Shown: piece by piece, positions 1 through 11,686 of the stretch
Layout of the letters: each line of letters begins with the position of its first letter
Position numbering within the stretch: the first letter of the stretch is position 1
Source: Ephemerocybe angulata
Taxonomy: Eukaryota > Basidiomycota > Agaricomycetes > Agaricales > Psathyrellaceae
Length of the DNA: 64,000 nt
Assembly (NCBI GenBank): GCA_013368325.1
Contig: JAACJK010000007.1
Location: forward strand, 310,001 to 374,000
Direction: 5' to 3'
Notes under the pieces: generated by a model
What the model saw: only the letters and a program-made list of their open reading frames with translations
The model's database searches: none
What the model was told of the DNA's origin: nothing
Made by a program: the position numbers and the translations under genes

Positions 1-1574
1 GCTCCCGCGCGCGCTCCTCACGACCTACACGCCCTTCCGCGGGCTCACCTTCCTCCGCTTCGCCTCCTCCGCCAACAGGAACGGGGGGCGCACGCACCCG
101 CGGAACGCACGGGGTGGCGGCGCCGAGCGCTGGGTGCGCGAGCTCGAGGAGGAGACGGGCGCCGTGTGTCTCGGGCGCGCTGGGCTCGGGTCCTCGTCCG
201 CTCTACAGACCACTTCGACATCTGAAGGAGGCTCGAGTTTGACGAACAGGGCTGGGAACGCAGTGGATGGGATGGACTTTGGAGATGAAGAAGAAGGCGG
301 GAGACGGATGTTACCCGACTTTGCGCTGTGCGGGTACGAAGAGGCTCTTCGCACGGCCCAGCGCGAAGCGCGCATCGCATGTATCGTGCTCGTCAGCGAA
401 GAGCACGACGACGTCGCCGAGTTCAAACGGTTCGTGCCTCCCCTCCCCCTTCATAAACCAACACTAACACTAACACTTGAATCCTGAATTTCACAGAACA
501 ACACTAACATCCCCCTCCTTCCTCCGCACACTCCACACCAACAACATCCTAACCTGGGGCGGCGACGTCTCCTCCCCCGAAGCGCACAGCGCCGCCCAAA
601 AACTCCACGCAACAACCTTCCCCTTCATCGCCTTCCTCGCCCTCCAACCCCCGCGCACCCCTCGCTCTCACACCCCCCACACCCCCTCCCACACACCCTC
701 CTCCCCTCCCCAACTAACAGTCCTCTCCCGACACGCCGGCCCCTCCACCCCCACCAGCGGCCCCACCTCCGCGCACACCCTCACAACCCACCTCACCACC
801 ACCCTCCTGCCGCGCATAACCCCCTTCCTCCACACAATCCACGCACAACAGCGCACGCGCGCCCTCGAGCGGGCCATGCGCGAGGAGCAAGACCGCGCCT
901 TCGCCCTCGGCGCGCAACGCGACCGCGACCGCCTCACCCAAAAAGCCCTAGAAGCCGAAACCGCGCGCCTGCAGCAACAACAGGAGGCCGAGGCGCGGGA
1001 GGAGGCGGAGCGGCAGCGGCAGCGGGAGGAGGAGGAGGAGGTGCGCAGGGCGGAGGAGCGGATGGCGTGGAGGCGGTGGACGAGGCGCTCTTTCGCCTTG
1101 GCCGAGGCCGATGCGAATGGGGGTGGGAAGGCGTTGAGACTCGCGATCCGCCTTCCGACGGGCCAGAGGCTCGTGCACGCCTTCGCAGGCGACGCGGACC
1201 TGACAGACCTCTACGCCTACATCGACGCACAGCTCATTCCCGCCTCTCTCCCCGCATCCGAAGACCCCTCTTCGCCCCCTAAGATCTCCAGCGTCGCTCC
1301 AGCTACCCCGAAAACAGTCCTAGAAACGTACATCGCGTCAGCTCCCAGCGCAAGCGCGTACTGGGGCTTCACCGTCGCTTCCTCCTTCCCGCGCGTCGAG
1401 ATCCCATGGGAGAAGGGTGTAGAGCTCGCGGGGGTAAAGGCGTTAGAAGGTGGTGGACAGGTCGTCGTTGAAGTGCTGAACGGTGGGAGGTCGTCGCCGC
1501 GTGCGAGCCTTGACGGGAAGGGGAAGGGGAAGGAAGAAGAGGATGATGACGGGTATGATACGGAGGAGGATTAA
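1..1574 (+). CDS. UBX-domain protein, FAF2/UBXD8-like (5' partial)
   Basis: Probable ER-associated adaptor for Cdc48/p97 in protein quality control. The reading frame is already open at base 1, so the N-terminus (including any UBA domain and membrane hairpin) lies outside the window. A UAS thioredoxin-like segment is split by an intron at 430-496 (GTTCGT...CACAG), joining AEFKR to TTLTSPSFL. It is followed by a low-complexity Pro/Thr/His stretch, then a long charged coiled coil rich in Glu, Arg and Gln (about 870-1080). The C-terminal UBX domain starts near KALRLAIRLPTGQRLVHAF and reaches EVLNGG. The protein ends in an acidic tail, DDDGYDTEED. The order UAS - coiled coil - UBX is the FAF2/Ucp10 arrangement. 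Assignment to that subfamily is inference; the UBX call itself is firm. Confidence 0.82.
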
Positions 1575-2099
1575 ATATTAGGGGAGAGACAGACAGACTA
1601 TGGCTTCGTTTAGATATGAATTTTGAAGTACTCACTTATTTGTTGCATTGCTACATACTTAATATTATTGCAATCTTGTTCGATGACTTGCAGACTCAGA
1701 ATCGTACTTTGCACTGAGATCTTAACAGCAATAACCCTCATCTCGTGTTGCATCCGAAGCCTCCAACCCCTGTCCTATACTCAACACCTGCTAAGATTAC
1801 ACTACACAGCGAGAGGCCCGTCGCGCTGCATGCATTGCTATGGCTACTGGTGCCAATATCCTGTGCGCTGCCAAACCACATCCTGCAGGCTCCTCACTAC
1901 CTCGGAAGAACGTGCAGTGTTATGGGATGGGCAATAGTCATTGGCGAGTGCATAGCAGTATTACAATCTCATTTCTCCGATACCTCCGTTCGTCATGTTA
2001 CACGATGAATGCATGGATGCACGGTGAGCACTTGTATTCGATTCGACAAAAAGCAGGGAGAGAACGGTATGGTACATTGAGGATTGAGATGCCGTGCGC
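1575..2099. other. Intergenic, convergent 3' ends; no gene seen
   Basis: This is AT-richer sequence between the UBX-protein stop and the end of the myosin light-chain gene on the other strand. Short open frames are present but lack splice structure, recognisable motifs or coding bias. It probably consists of two 3' untranslated regions. Confidence 0.5.
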
Positions 2100-2783
2100 C
2101 TATTGAGAGAGGATGGTGCGGACGAAGGACTCGTAGTTGACGTTGCCGTCGCTGAAGCAGGAATAGGATAGTTAGATAAGACGCAGGGCAAAGATAGTAT
2201 GTCACGCACGCGCCGATCTGGACACCCTTGAGCAGCTCGTCGACCTCTTCGTCGCTCATCTTCTCGCCGAGCTGGGTGAGGACGTAGCGCAGCTCTCCGG
2301 CACCGATGAAGCCGTTGCCCTCCTTGTCGAAGACCTGGAAGCCGCGGATGAACTCCTCTAGAGACCAACACTCAGAATACATATGGATGAATAGGAATGT
2401 CGCGCACCTGGTGTTCCTGCAGGCTTGAATCCGTCAGGTCGGTTGAGGATGGTGAGGAAGGTCTTGTAGTCGACTGCATGCAAGCATCAGTATCCAGTCC
2501 CCATGATGCACGGTGGTGCTCACCATCGCGCGGGGCGTTGTGCACGATGTCAGCGACCTCTGCCTGGGTGGGGTTCTGGCCGAGGGCGCGCAGGAGGTCG
2601 CCGAGGGTCTCGCGGGGGACGGCGCCAGTGCCGCGCTTGTCGAAGAGGGCGAAGGCCTCCTTGTACTCTGTCATCGGTCAGCGCGGGCTGTCTCGGGGGA
2701 TCGGGGGCTACACACCTGCGTTGTCGCTCTGCGGGACTAGAGTCAGCCAAAGTATAAGTGGGAGGGCAGACGGGACGTACCAT
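2100..2783 (-). CDS. cdc4: Myosin II essential light chain, Cdc4-like EF-hand protein
   Basis: This is a calmodulin-superfamily light chain that would bind the IQ motif of type II myosin at the cytokinetic ring. The ATG is followed at once by an intron (GTACGT...CCGCAG), then a 13-nt exon (2716-2728), giving an N-terminus [20 protein letters not shown]. Further exons contain [77 protein letters not shown] and a terminal [14 protein letters not shown]. The spacing and the phrases [20 protein letters not shown] and ELLKGVQIG match fission-yeast Cdc4 much better than calmodulin. Only part of each EF-hand loop keeps calcium ligands, as is usual for essential light chains. Spliced length is about 140 residues, the family norm. 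Confidence 0.88.
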
Positions 2784-2880
2784 GGTGGTGGATGGGGTTG
2801 AACTTGCACTTGAGCGGACTTGTCCCGATTCGTCGATCCATCCATCAATCCATCACTGACGCGTCTCTACCTCTCCCGCC
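2784..2880. promoter_or_regulatory. Short divergent promoter, cdc4 / proteasome chaperone
   Basis: Only 97 bp separate two divergent start codons, so both promoters and 5' leaders must share this stretch. It has alternating CATCCATC-type repeats and no obvious TATA box. Confidence 0.45.
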
Positions 2881-3778
2881 ATGTTCTCCGACGACCCTCT
2901 GCAAGATTCCGCCGCGCCGCGCTACGCCATCGAGTCCGACGACGAGGAGGACGAGCAGAACCCCCTGCGCATCCCATCGGCACAGCCCCCGGCCCCGATC
3001 GCCGTCCGCATCGTCGGCGATCCGCCGCAGGACGCCCCGCTGCTCATCGCGAGCGCCCGCGCAGGCGCCGTCTGGGCACGAGGCGCCGACCTCGGCGAGC
3101 AGATAGGCGCGGTCTTTGTCGACAAAATCCAGGTGCGCACGGTCCTTCTTACTCTCTGCACGCACTAACTTGCCCCAGGTCGGACTGCTCTTCCAACCAT
3201 CCTGGACACAGAGCACCGTCCTCGTCTCCGAAGCCTTCACCCTCCTCCCCCTGAGCCACATGCACCCCTACGCCTCGCACATCCTCTCCGCCCTGCGCCC
3301 CACCGCCGTCTCCCTCCTCGACACCTACTCCGTCGCCTCCTACGCCTCGCCCGCCCCGACTGCAGGCCCCGACTCCGCTCCCCTGCGCTTCCTCTCCCTG
3401 CCCTCCTCGCCCGCCCCGCCCCCATCGCTGCACGCACAGCCCTTCCAGCCGCCCAACCTCCTCCAGTCAACAACAGCCGCATTCCTCTTATGGCTGCGCC
3501 TGCAAGAGCCGCCGGTAAATGCAACACTGCTCCTCCTTCCCTCGCGCCAGCTCCCCGCGCCCCCGCCCAAGACCCTCCTGCCCACACACATCCCCGGTGG
3601 TGGCTCGCCCGACCACGAAGACGCCTGGCCCGCAGATACCCTTACGGATGTTACGCGTGCACTACTCTCTATCATCGGCGAAGAGTCGAGTTTTGAGTGG
3701 AAAGCAAAGGGCGGGGATAGGATCGTGCCAGCGCCGCAGAGGCGGTCGGAGGTGGGGGAGGGTGGTATGTACCTCTGA
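2881..3778 (+). CDS. Proteasome assembly chaperone 1-like protein (Pba1/PAC1 type)
   Basis: Probably one half of the Pba1-Pba2 heterodimer that guides 20S alpha-ring assembly and docks on the ring through C-terminal HbYX motifs. Two exons, 2881-3132 and 3179-3778, give 283 residues. The intron is GTGCGC...CCCCAG at a codon boundary, joining VFVDKIQ to VGLLFQPSW. The N-terminus is acidic (IESDDEEDEQN); a chaperone-like core follows, with HPYASHILSALRPTAVSLLD. The last three residues are Met-Tyr-Leu, which fits hydrophobic-Tyr-any. I recognise the overall pattern rather than a signature motif, so another proteasome-chaperone-like family remains possible. Confidence 0.55.
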
Positions 3779-4515
3779 TACGACGTGATGGAAATAAAAT
3801 AAATGCCTTTCATCTGTACGGCCAGCCGCCATTACACCTCGATCTTTCTGCGGAGTGACCTAAGTGACCCCCGTGCATACTAACACTGCCCTGCCAAGAA
3901 CCCTCTCTAGCTTACCATCCATCAAGCACAACCGCGCAACGCGTGCCAGCCACGCCCTCTCGACCATTCCCATAAAAAAGTCAACCAACCAAATCCCACA
4001 CCCATTCTCCCGTCCACACCCCATCCCCCCTTGTCCCAACTAACACCACTTCACCCCATTACCCAACCACCACACCCACATCCAAAAAAAGTCCGGGGCG
4101 CTCAACTTCCCATATGCCCAACCAATGAACCCCCAGGCTGTATGATCTCAGCGCTATCATTAAGCGCCCAAACCACAAAAACCGATTAGCGATCGAGGAT
4201 ACATTCCCAATCCTACTTACTGACTTGACCATTCAATTCCACGGGGTAAGGGTCCAGCAGATTAGGCGTGCTCGGCTTCGGTGTAGAGTACCAAAACTTC
4301 GGATGCCATATCACTCCCAAGTCCATTGGCGCTTGGCGCTTAACCCCAACCTGCGGAGCACTCGAGCACCAAGCACGCGAAAGAGCAATTGTATAATGGT
4401 TACATAGATGTTAAGATGTCAGAGCTCGGATAGAAGTACAGTAGAAAGCGAAAGCCAGACGAAAATAAATGACAAAAGAAACAACACAGACAAGATCCAT
4501 GCAGCGACTGGTGCT
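3779..4515. other. Intergenic between convergent genes; nothing recognised
   Basis: About 740 bp that include a C-rich tract (about 3940-4090) and one copy of the recurrent TTAAGCGCCC motif near 4163. No coding frame with supporting splice sites or motifs was found. Confidence 0.5.
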
Positions 4516-7500
4516 CTACCAGCTCGACAACATAGTTTGAGCACACTCCTAAAAAGAGAAAGTACACCATGAGCACAAAATCAGGATACCAAGGCAGAAA
4601 AGGAACGCACCTTAAGCCTCATCAACTTATACTCCCTACTAACATTCACAATCGTCTTCAACGTCTTCCTCGCATCCGCCTTGTTGAGTGTCATCTGATA
4701 CGCCCCCGAGCACTGACAATACCTCGAAATATTATCCGACTGAATCTGCTGACACTTCCCACACCTCAAATCCTGCCTCGCAAACCGCCTCTCCAACGAC
4801 CGCGCCAAGTCAATCAAGCTAAACTCAATCGCAATCCGATCATACTCCCCCCCACAACCCGCACACGCCCACCTCGGATTCACATCAATCCCATTCGGCA
4901 ACAAATCCAAATCCCTGCAAAAGTCAAAGTCGCGCAGCGCATCGCAGTGCCTGCACGGCACGTTCGCAAGCTTGAGCGGCTCGCACGGATTGCGATACAC
5001 CGCCTCGCCCGCAAACTCCTTCACCCCAATCAGCTCCAGCAGATTCCTCTTCACCAACCCAATCTCCACGCGATACTCCTTCGCGAGCATAAACACCGCA
5101 CAAGTGAACTTCACCAACTCGAGCGTCGGGTTCGTCATATGCAGATGCGCGCCAGGGAGCGTCGGGAACTCGAACATGCCCTCCGACTCCGGGTTCATCC
5201 CGTCGTCCTGCTGCCTCTCCATCGCCGCGCCCACAACCCTCAACATCTTCCGCGTCAACTTCCGCTGTATAAACTCCACCACCATCGCCCCCTCCGCGCT
5301 CTTCGCCGTATCCTCCCTCTGCGTCGCCTCCGGCATCCCAGTGATCCCACTCTGAATAGGGCGGAGTGGCACACGCGTCGTCGCAGCATTAACCTTCTTC
5401 TTGATGCCCATAAGCTCGATGATAAAGTACTGCACGACGGCATCAAAGTCCGCGTGCAGCGCCAGCGGCAAGAAGTGCCTTATATTCCAGCGCATCTCGA
5501 TGGTGAGCTCCGCAGGCGGCTCGACGGCCAACGGGTCCTCGCACACGATGCCCCCCATATTCGCGCGGTCCATGTACACGAGGAAGTCGTAGAAGCGCTC
5601 CGTGCTGAGGTAGATGTGCTGAAACAGCTCGTGCGAGGTCACCGCCGTCGTGATGTACGTCGCATACGCGTGCGCCGTGCCGGGCGGCTTCGACGTCGCC
5701 AGCAAGATATTGCTAAAGTCCGCATACACGACGTGCGAGCCCAACCGCTTGAACTCCGCCAGGAGCTGGATGAACGTCTTGCGCATAAGCCCATGGATGA
5801 ACCGATGCAGCGACGGATCATACAGCTGCGACCCCTTACTCGTAACCCACCTCCAAAAGTGGTCGATCACCAACGACGCAGGACTATGCCCCTCGTCCTG
5901 GATCTTATCCAGCAACCACCCCTTCACAAGGTTCTTCAGAATCCCAAACGTCTGCGTCGACACCTGCGACCCTCCCAGCGTGATATCGCGGGGCGACTCT
6001 CCATTCTTATACTCGTCGAGGGTATGCGAGACCGAGTCGAAGGACGTCGCACCACCGCTCCCCTCCAGCTCGTTCACCAGCACCGACTGCAACACCGAGT
6101 TGACAGCCAGATTCCGCACGGTGACCTGCAGGCAGACGTTCGTATAGACGCCAGGCGACAAAAAGTCGGTGCGCGGGAGGTCTTCCAGCGCCAACAGATC
6201 GCCCTCGATGCCTCCTAGGTCAGGCTGGTCGCTCGGGGACCACCACAGAAGCGTATCCTGCTGAATGAGCCTCCTGGCGAACGAGATGTCGGCAAGCATG
6301 AGCGGCGTGTCGCCCTCGATGTGTCCAATCGGGATGTCGTAGTAGTCCGCGAGGGCGACCATCCTGTCGACCCACGGCCCAAGGGAAAGGTACCGCTTCA
6401 CCAGCTTCACAGCAGCGTTCGTCTGCCACGGGAGCCCAGTGAGCAAGTGCGCGTTGCGCGCGGGGGACATGGTGAGGACGGGGAATTTAGAAAGCTTCGG
6501 CACGAGCTGGTCAAAGTACGTCACGTCTCTGCTAGACGAGATGACGACCATGAGCGACTTGTCTTCCAGCAGCCCCAGCTCGCGCGAGATCGCCTTCAGC
6601 GCTGTAGAGTCGGAGGAATGGTAGATGGTCTCAAAGTTGAGCGAGGATGGGTATTCCACGGAGTTGCTTTTTCCGTACAACTGTTGCTGCTTCTCGAGCA
6701 AGGACGCGTAGGTTTCGGAGAGGGTGGGGATGGATTGGCGGCGGACGGCAGGGTCGATGATGTGCAGACGGACGCTCGCGTTGGGGTAGAAGACGGCGAA
6801 GATCTGCACGGCGTTGTTCGAGGTCGTGGCGTGGTATAGGAATATGAACTGTGCACTCTTTCCGCCAGAAAGGTATCTGCTGGCGCTGCTCGTCGCTCGT
6901 TTCGACCGGTCGAGCTGATGCAGGTCCAATCCAACTTGCTGGGCGCGGTTCAGACTCATCGACATGTTGTCCGCCATGCACGTCTTGCCGAGCTTGAGCA
7001 AGGGTCGGATGACGAGTGGTACCTTCACCAGCGTCAGCTTTTTAACCAAAGTATTAGTGAATCAACGCACCTGCAACTCGAAGACACCATCCACGTTCGG
7101 ATTGTTCGTCAAGTCAATGAAATGCTCCTGGATATCTTGGTACACCTCCTCCCGAACCGTAAGCTTATAAAGGTTGACGCAAGGCAAGTCGTGCGGCAGG
7201 TTCTTCGTAACCTTCTCGTACTGGTAATACTCCGGGCTGAACAGGTCCTCGTCCGGTTTCTTCAGATGCACATAGAACTCGCGAGGAACGCGCAAAGGAA
7301 TCGCCGTCAACTTCGATTCGATGAGAATCCAAAGAATGAATCGCCCAGGAATCTTGCTGGGTCGAATCTGCACGATATCCCAGTAATTGACCGTAGTGCG
7401 CACCCGCGTCCCCTTGAACATGGAAGGAGTAACCGTCGAGGCCGAGGCATCTCCCCATCTCCGCTGAATCCGCTTTCTCCACTTCGAGCGCATAGACTTG

Positions 7501-10500
7501 ACCCATCCAGAGTAGTTCCTCGTCGGGTCCGGGATATTCGCGTCGTCTTCCTCCTCGTTATCCGACACCGCAGCAGCTTTCGCCTTCCCCTTGAACGGCA
7601 CGACCGTGAACCCACCCTTCTTCTTCGGCACCGCCTTCGCCACTCCCCCATCCTCCATATCCACATCCACATCAATAACACCCTCGCCTTCCTTCTCCTT
7701 CTCCTCTTCGCCCTCCTCCTCCTCATCGTCCCCACCCTTGACCTTGAAGAAATCCGTCATCTTATTCTGCTTGAACTTGTCCACCTGCCCCGCCACCCTC
7801 CTAAACAACCAATCCGGATGCCTAATCCTCGGCACCGGGTTCGACACCTTCTGCATCGCCGCCGGAATCGTAATAAGCTTCTGAATAACGCTCCCCAACC
7901 GCTCAATATAATAGTTCCAATCCAGAATCGCCCTGAGGTCAAAGTTCGCCAGACTGTTATCCTTGAGCCACTTGCGCAGGTACGTCCTCTTCACGCTCTC
8001 CTCCGCGCTGAAGATGGCGACAGGCACAGCACGTTCCGTAACGGGCGCGCCGAACGGCTTCGCAGAGATGATAAACTTGCACGCAAGACCCTTGTCCTTG
8101 ACCATCTGGTCGCCCAGAAACTCCGCGAGCCGCTTCGCAGTGCTGATGGACGTGCTCTTCTGCCCGCCGTACTCCGCGAGCGTCTTGCTCATGCTGCGGT
8201 TCTCGGCGATGAGGTCGACGAGCTCCTCGTCCGTGAGCGTCTCGGCCTTGCTATACAGGATATCGAGCCACTGGTCGGCGGTCTGCGCTACCGCCGCATA
8301 GCACTCGGGGAGCGTCGTCCCGAGGAGGAAGCGGTCGAAGATCTGGGTCTGGAAGATCTTGATGAGCTGCAGCTCTCCACGCCGCTTGACCTCGAAGCCC
8401 TTCAGCTCAGCGAGCGATCCGTCGTCATTGAACACGGCGTAACGTTTCTTCAGCAGCTTGTCCTCCTCCTTGGACGAAGGGAGGATCATAGCTTTGTAAG
8501 GCCCGTCGAGTTCGAAGAAGATCGAGTTCTCGCTGTGGATCTCGTATTCGCCGGTTTCGGGGTTGAGGTCGTGGTACTGGTCGTTCGTGAACTTGGCGTG
8601 GACGAGGTGGTTCAACATCGTACACGGGTACGAGAAGAAGAGCGTCTTCCCGTTCTTCAGCTTGAACTTGAAGTTCTCCGGAAAAACGCCTGGAAGCATG
8701 CACCAAATACCATCCGTATCCAGCTCCAGTGGCCTGCCGATCTGCTCCACAAGCGCCCGAGCCATCTGAATGATCGTAGCGCCCGTGAGACAGGTGATAC
8801 CAGCCATCTCCATCGAGTGCCACCGCGCGCCCTTCCGCATCACATATCCATAGAACGAGTTGAGAATGCACTTGTGGGCAAGCTGCAGCGAGTCGTATAG
8901 CACGATCATCTTCTTCGCCTCGTCGACCTCCGCGATACCCTTCCCCTCGCTCACAACCGTGTCAAGATTCTTCTTCCAGGTCTTATGCAGGCCTTTATAC
9001 TCGTACCGTCGATCACGGAAGCGGCGCACAGTGTCGACGTAGAACGGGTTCTCCCGCTGGCACACGATAGAGACACGCGTCTCGACCTTCGTCTCCTTGC
9101 TCTTCTTGTACACCTTGCGCGAGTAGTCGCCGAGACGCTTGTGCAGGAGGGCAGTCTGTTCTGAAGGCGAGAGGTCGGTGAACCGCCGAGGCGCGTCGTG
9201 GGGTTTGCGACCTGGGAACGTCTCCTGGTTCAGCGCGTGCTTGATCATGTTGAACTCGTCGCGATGCGCAGGGAAGTATTCTCCTCTCCAAGCCCATTCC
9301 AGCCGTCGGTCGCACGTCTTGCCTGGGCGGTTGAAGTCGCATACGGCGCAAACGGACTCGTCGACCATAGAATCGGGCTGGAGTCGATTTGACAACATGA
9401 TGTTGGGGTACATGGCGGCGACGTCGAGATGGTAAATGAGGGGGTTGTCGGTGCGTTTGGGGTTGTCGCGCATGACTTCGAGGGCCTCCTGAATCTGGGC
9501 TTTCACTTCGTCATAGTTCGTGATATCGTCGAGGGAGGCCTTGGATTCCTCTACAATGCAGAATTTGAGGGCGGCATCCAGATCGTCGATGAGCTGTGGA
9601 GAGGCATTTAGTGGGAGAGGAGGAGTATTCAATGACGAAACGCACCTGCTGGACGGCTTCGGGGACAACCTTGAAGTCCGTTGGGATATCACTTCGGAAA
9701 ACACCAGCTTCGAGAGCTTCGACGTGCCCACCGACGTAGGTTTCTGATGAAAGGAGATGTCCGTCGTACTGGTTTCCGTACGCCTCTTCGTGTCGGTTAG
9801 GCATGATAATATGGTTGCTATAGGCTTCCACCTGAGGAGAAAATGAGAGCAAGAACAAACCATAGGATAGATAGGCTCACCATGAGCAACGTCTCGCAAA
9901 GGGTACCGGAACCTTTCCGCAAAACCTCGTCTGGGTTCAAGGGAATGATGTTACAGAGCGAGAAGACGAAGGGATGCACATATTTCATGTACAGGTAGTA
10001 CGTCGCCACGGCATCGGAGACGGAGTACTGAGCGAGCACTTGTGGCTGCTCCATTGCATATCTATGGCAGGCAATTCAGCGATAAGGATAGATCGGTGGA
10101 AGGGAAGGACTCACGGCGTCATCAGCTCAGGGTCCAACTCGATAGGGTTGTATCCCAATTTCGCCTGCGTTACGGCCTTCAAACCCTGGCTACCTTGCGG
10201 GAGGTACGAGTCGCGCTTCACCCAACGGAAACAGTCCATATGTACGCATGTCCGGCTCTTGTACTCTTCTTCAGAGTCAATGGCGAAACCGGTCTCGAGG
10301 AACATATCGATGCCGTTTACTTTAGCACGGGCGTATAGGAAGGGAAAATCGAAGAAGTCGCCGTTAAAGGTGGCCATGATGGTGGGTTTAACATCTTGGA
10401 TGTGCGAGAAGAAGCGTTTGATAGTCGCAGCCTGCACAGACGGTTAGAGTAAAACGAAACTTTGCATAGAAATTGAGACGCACCTCGTCTGGTTCATTGA

Positions 10501-11686
10501 ATACAATGAACGGCCCTTCGTACCCCTCTTTTGGCGTATACTCGAAGTCCTCTATGTCCTCACTGACAATCTCTCTGTTCGTGATCAAGTACCCCTGCCC
10601 GTCCACCATGTACGAAATCATCATAACCTGGTCAATCGCCTGGTCGGGAAACTTCAATGGGGCTTTCGTCGTCTCGATATCGTACGCCATGACCACCGGA
10701 TCCGCACGCTTCACTCGTTCAGGAATCCGTGCAAACTCTGCAAGGCCAGCGGTAAAGGTAATGGCGTACCACAAACCGACACGAATATCCTTGTCGATGG
10801 CGACACGCAGATAGTACGGCACGTCGTATTCGCGGATGTCGATGATACATTCGCGGGGGTCGCTGTCCCTGTGCGGAGCCTTGGAGGACGACGCCGCTGC
10901 CGATGCCCAACTGTCGCCTTCAAGATCCTGCTCGAACTCGACCTCGATGTCCATGCCCGCCGTCGCGCGGACTACTTCTGCGTATGCATCGACCGCGTCG
11001 CGCTTCGCGCCGTTCGCAATGGCGAGTGGGGAGAGTTCGCGTCGTACAGCAAGTAGATCTGTGATGTTGCGGAAGTTGAGTTGGAGTAGGACCCGTCGGT
11101 GACCCATAAGATGGTTCGGCAGCGCCAAGTCTTCCTTCTGCTCTCGTACTACCCGGTAGACAAGTCCCTCGAAGTGTTTCTTGACCCATTCCTCGACGAT
11201 GGTCTCGGTCCCCGACTTGCAGCCGATATAGAAGTAAGGCTCGTATGGAAGCGTGCACTTGAAAGAACTGCCGTCGTCTTGGATAAAGTAGTAATCAACG
11301 GCCGAGCGTCCCCCTGGGTAGTCCGCGTCTTTCACAGTCGTCTAGAATCATTCAGTACAGTCAGTGGAACGTAGAACAGCTTCACGCACCGGATGCATGT
11401 TAATCAACCACCCCTCCCTCCTCGGCCCATCCTGAACCCTCTCAAACCCAAGCTTCTCATCAACTTCATCCTCCAACGCAATCCTCTCAAACTTCTCCGC
11501 AAGCAGCGTCCCATCGTCCTCCCTCACCGGCGCCGGTTTGTCGCCTGTATTCCCACCGCCGCCTCCTCCTCCTCCTCGTCCCCGACCGCGAAAGGAGCCC
11601 CGTCCACGGAAGGATCCTCTGTTTCCGCCGTTAAATCGTACGCGGCTGGAAGATAGCCCAAAGTTTCCGCGTCCACCTCGAGCCAT
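4516..11686 (-). CDS. POL2: DNA polymerase epsilon catalytic subunit A
   Basis: Leading-strand replicative polymerase with proofreading exonuclease, about 2270 residues, the normal family length. An Arg/Gly-rich N-terminus (RGSFRGRG) precedes the core. Exonuclease motifs: [29 protein letters not shown] and [14 protein letters not shown]. Polymerase motifs: [18 protein letters not shown] (A), [19 protein letters not shown] (B) and [13 protein letters not shown] (C). [13 protein letters not shown] is the iron-sulfur-associated cluster in the catalytic core. QNKMTDFF fits a PIP box for PCNA. The inactive C-terminal half ends in two zinc modules (CRHC...CAGC; CGKCQQ...CQCSG). Introns include 7023-7070 (48 nt, joining GVFELQ to VPLVIRPL) and 4549-4610, after which a 33-nt last exon encodes [11 protein letters not shown] chose the ATG at 11686 (MARGGRGNF). 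An in-frame ATG 69 nt upstream is possible. Confidence 0.96.

Noticed and set aside
4569..8900. Long plus-strand open frames (549 and 660 codons) opposite POL2
   Set aside because: They are Arg/Leu/His-rich antisense shadows of a well-supported polymerase gene.
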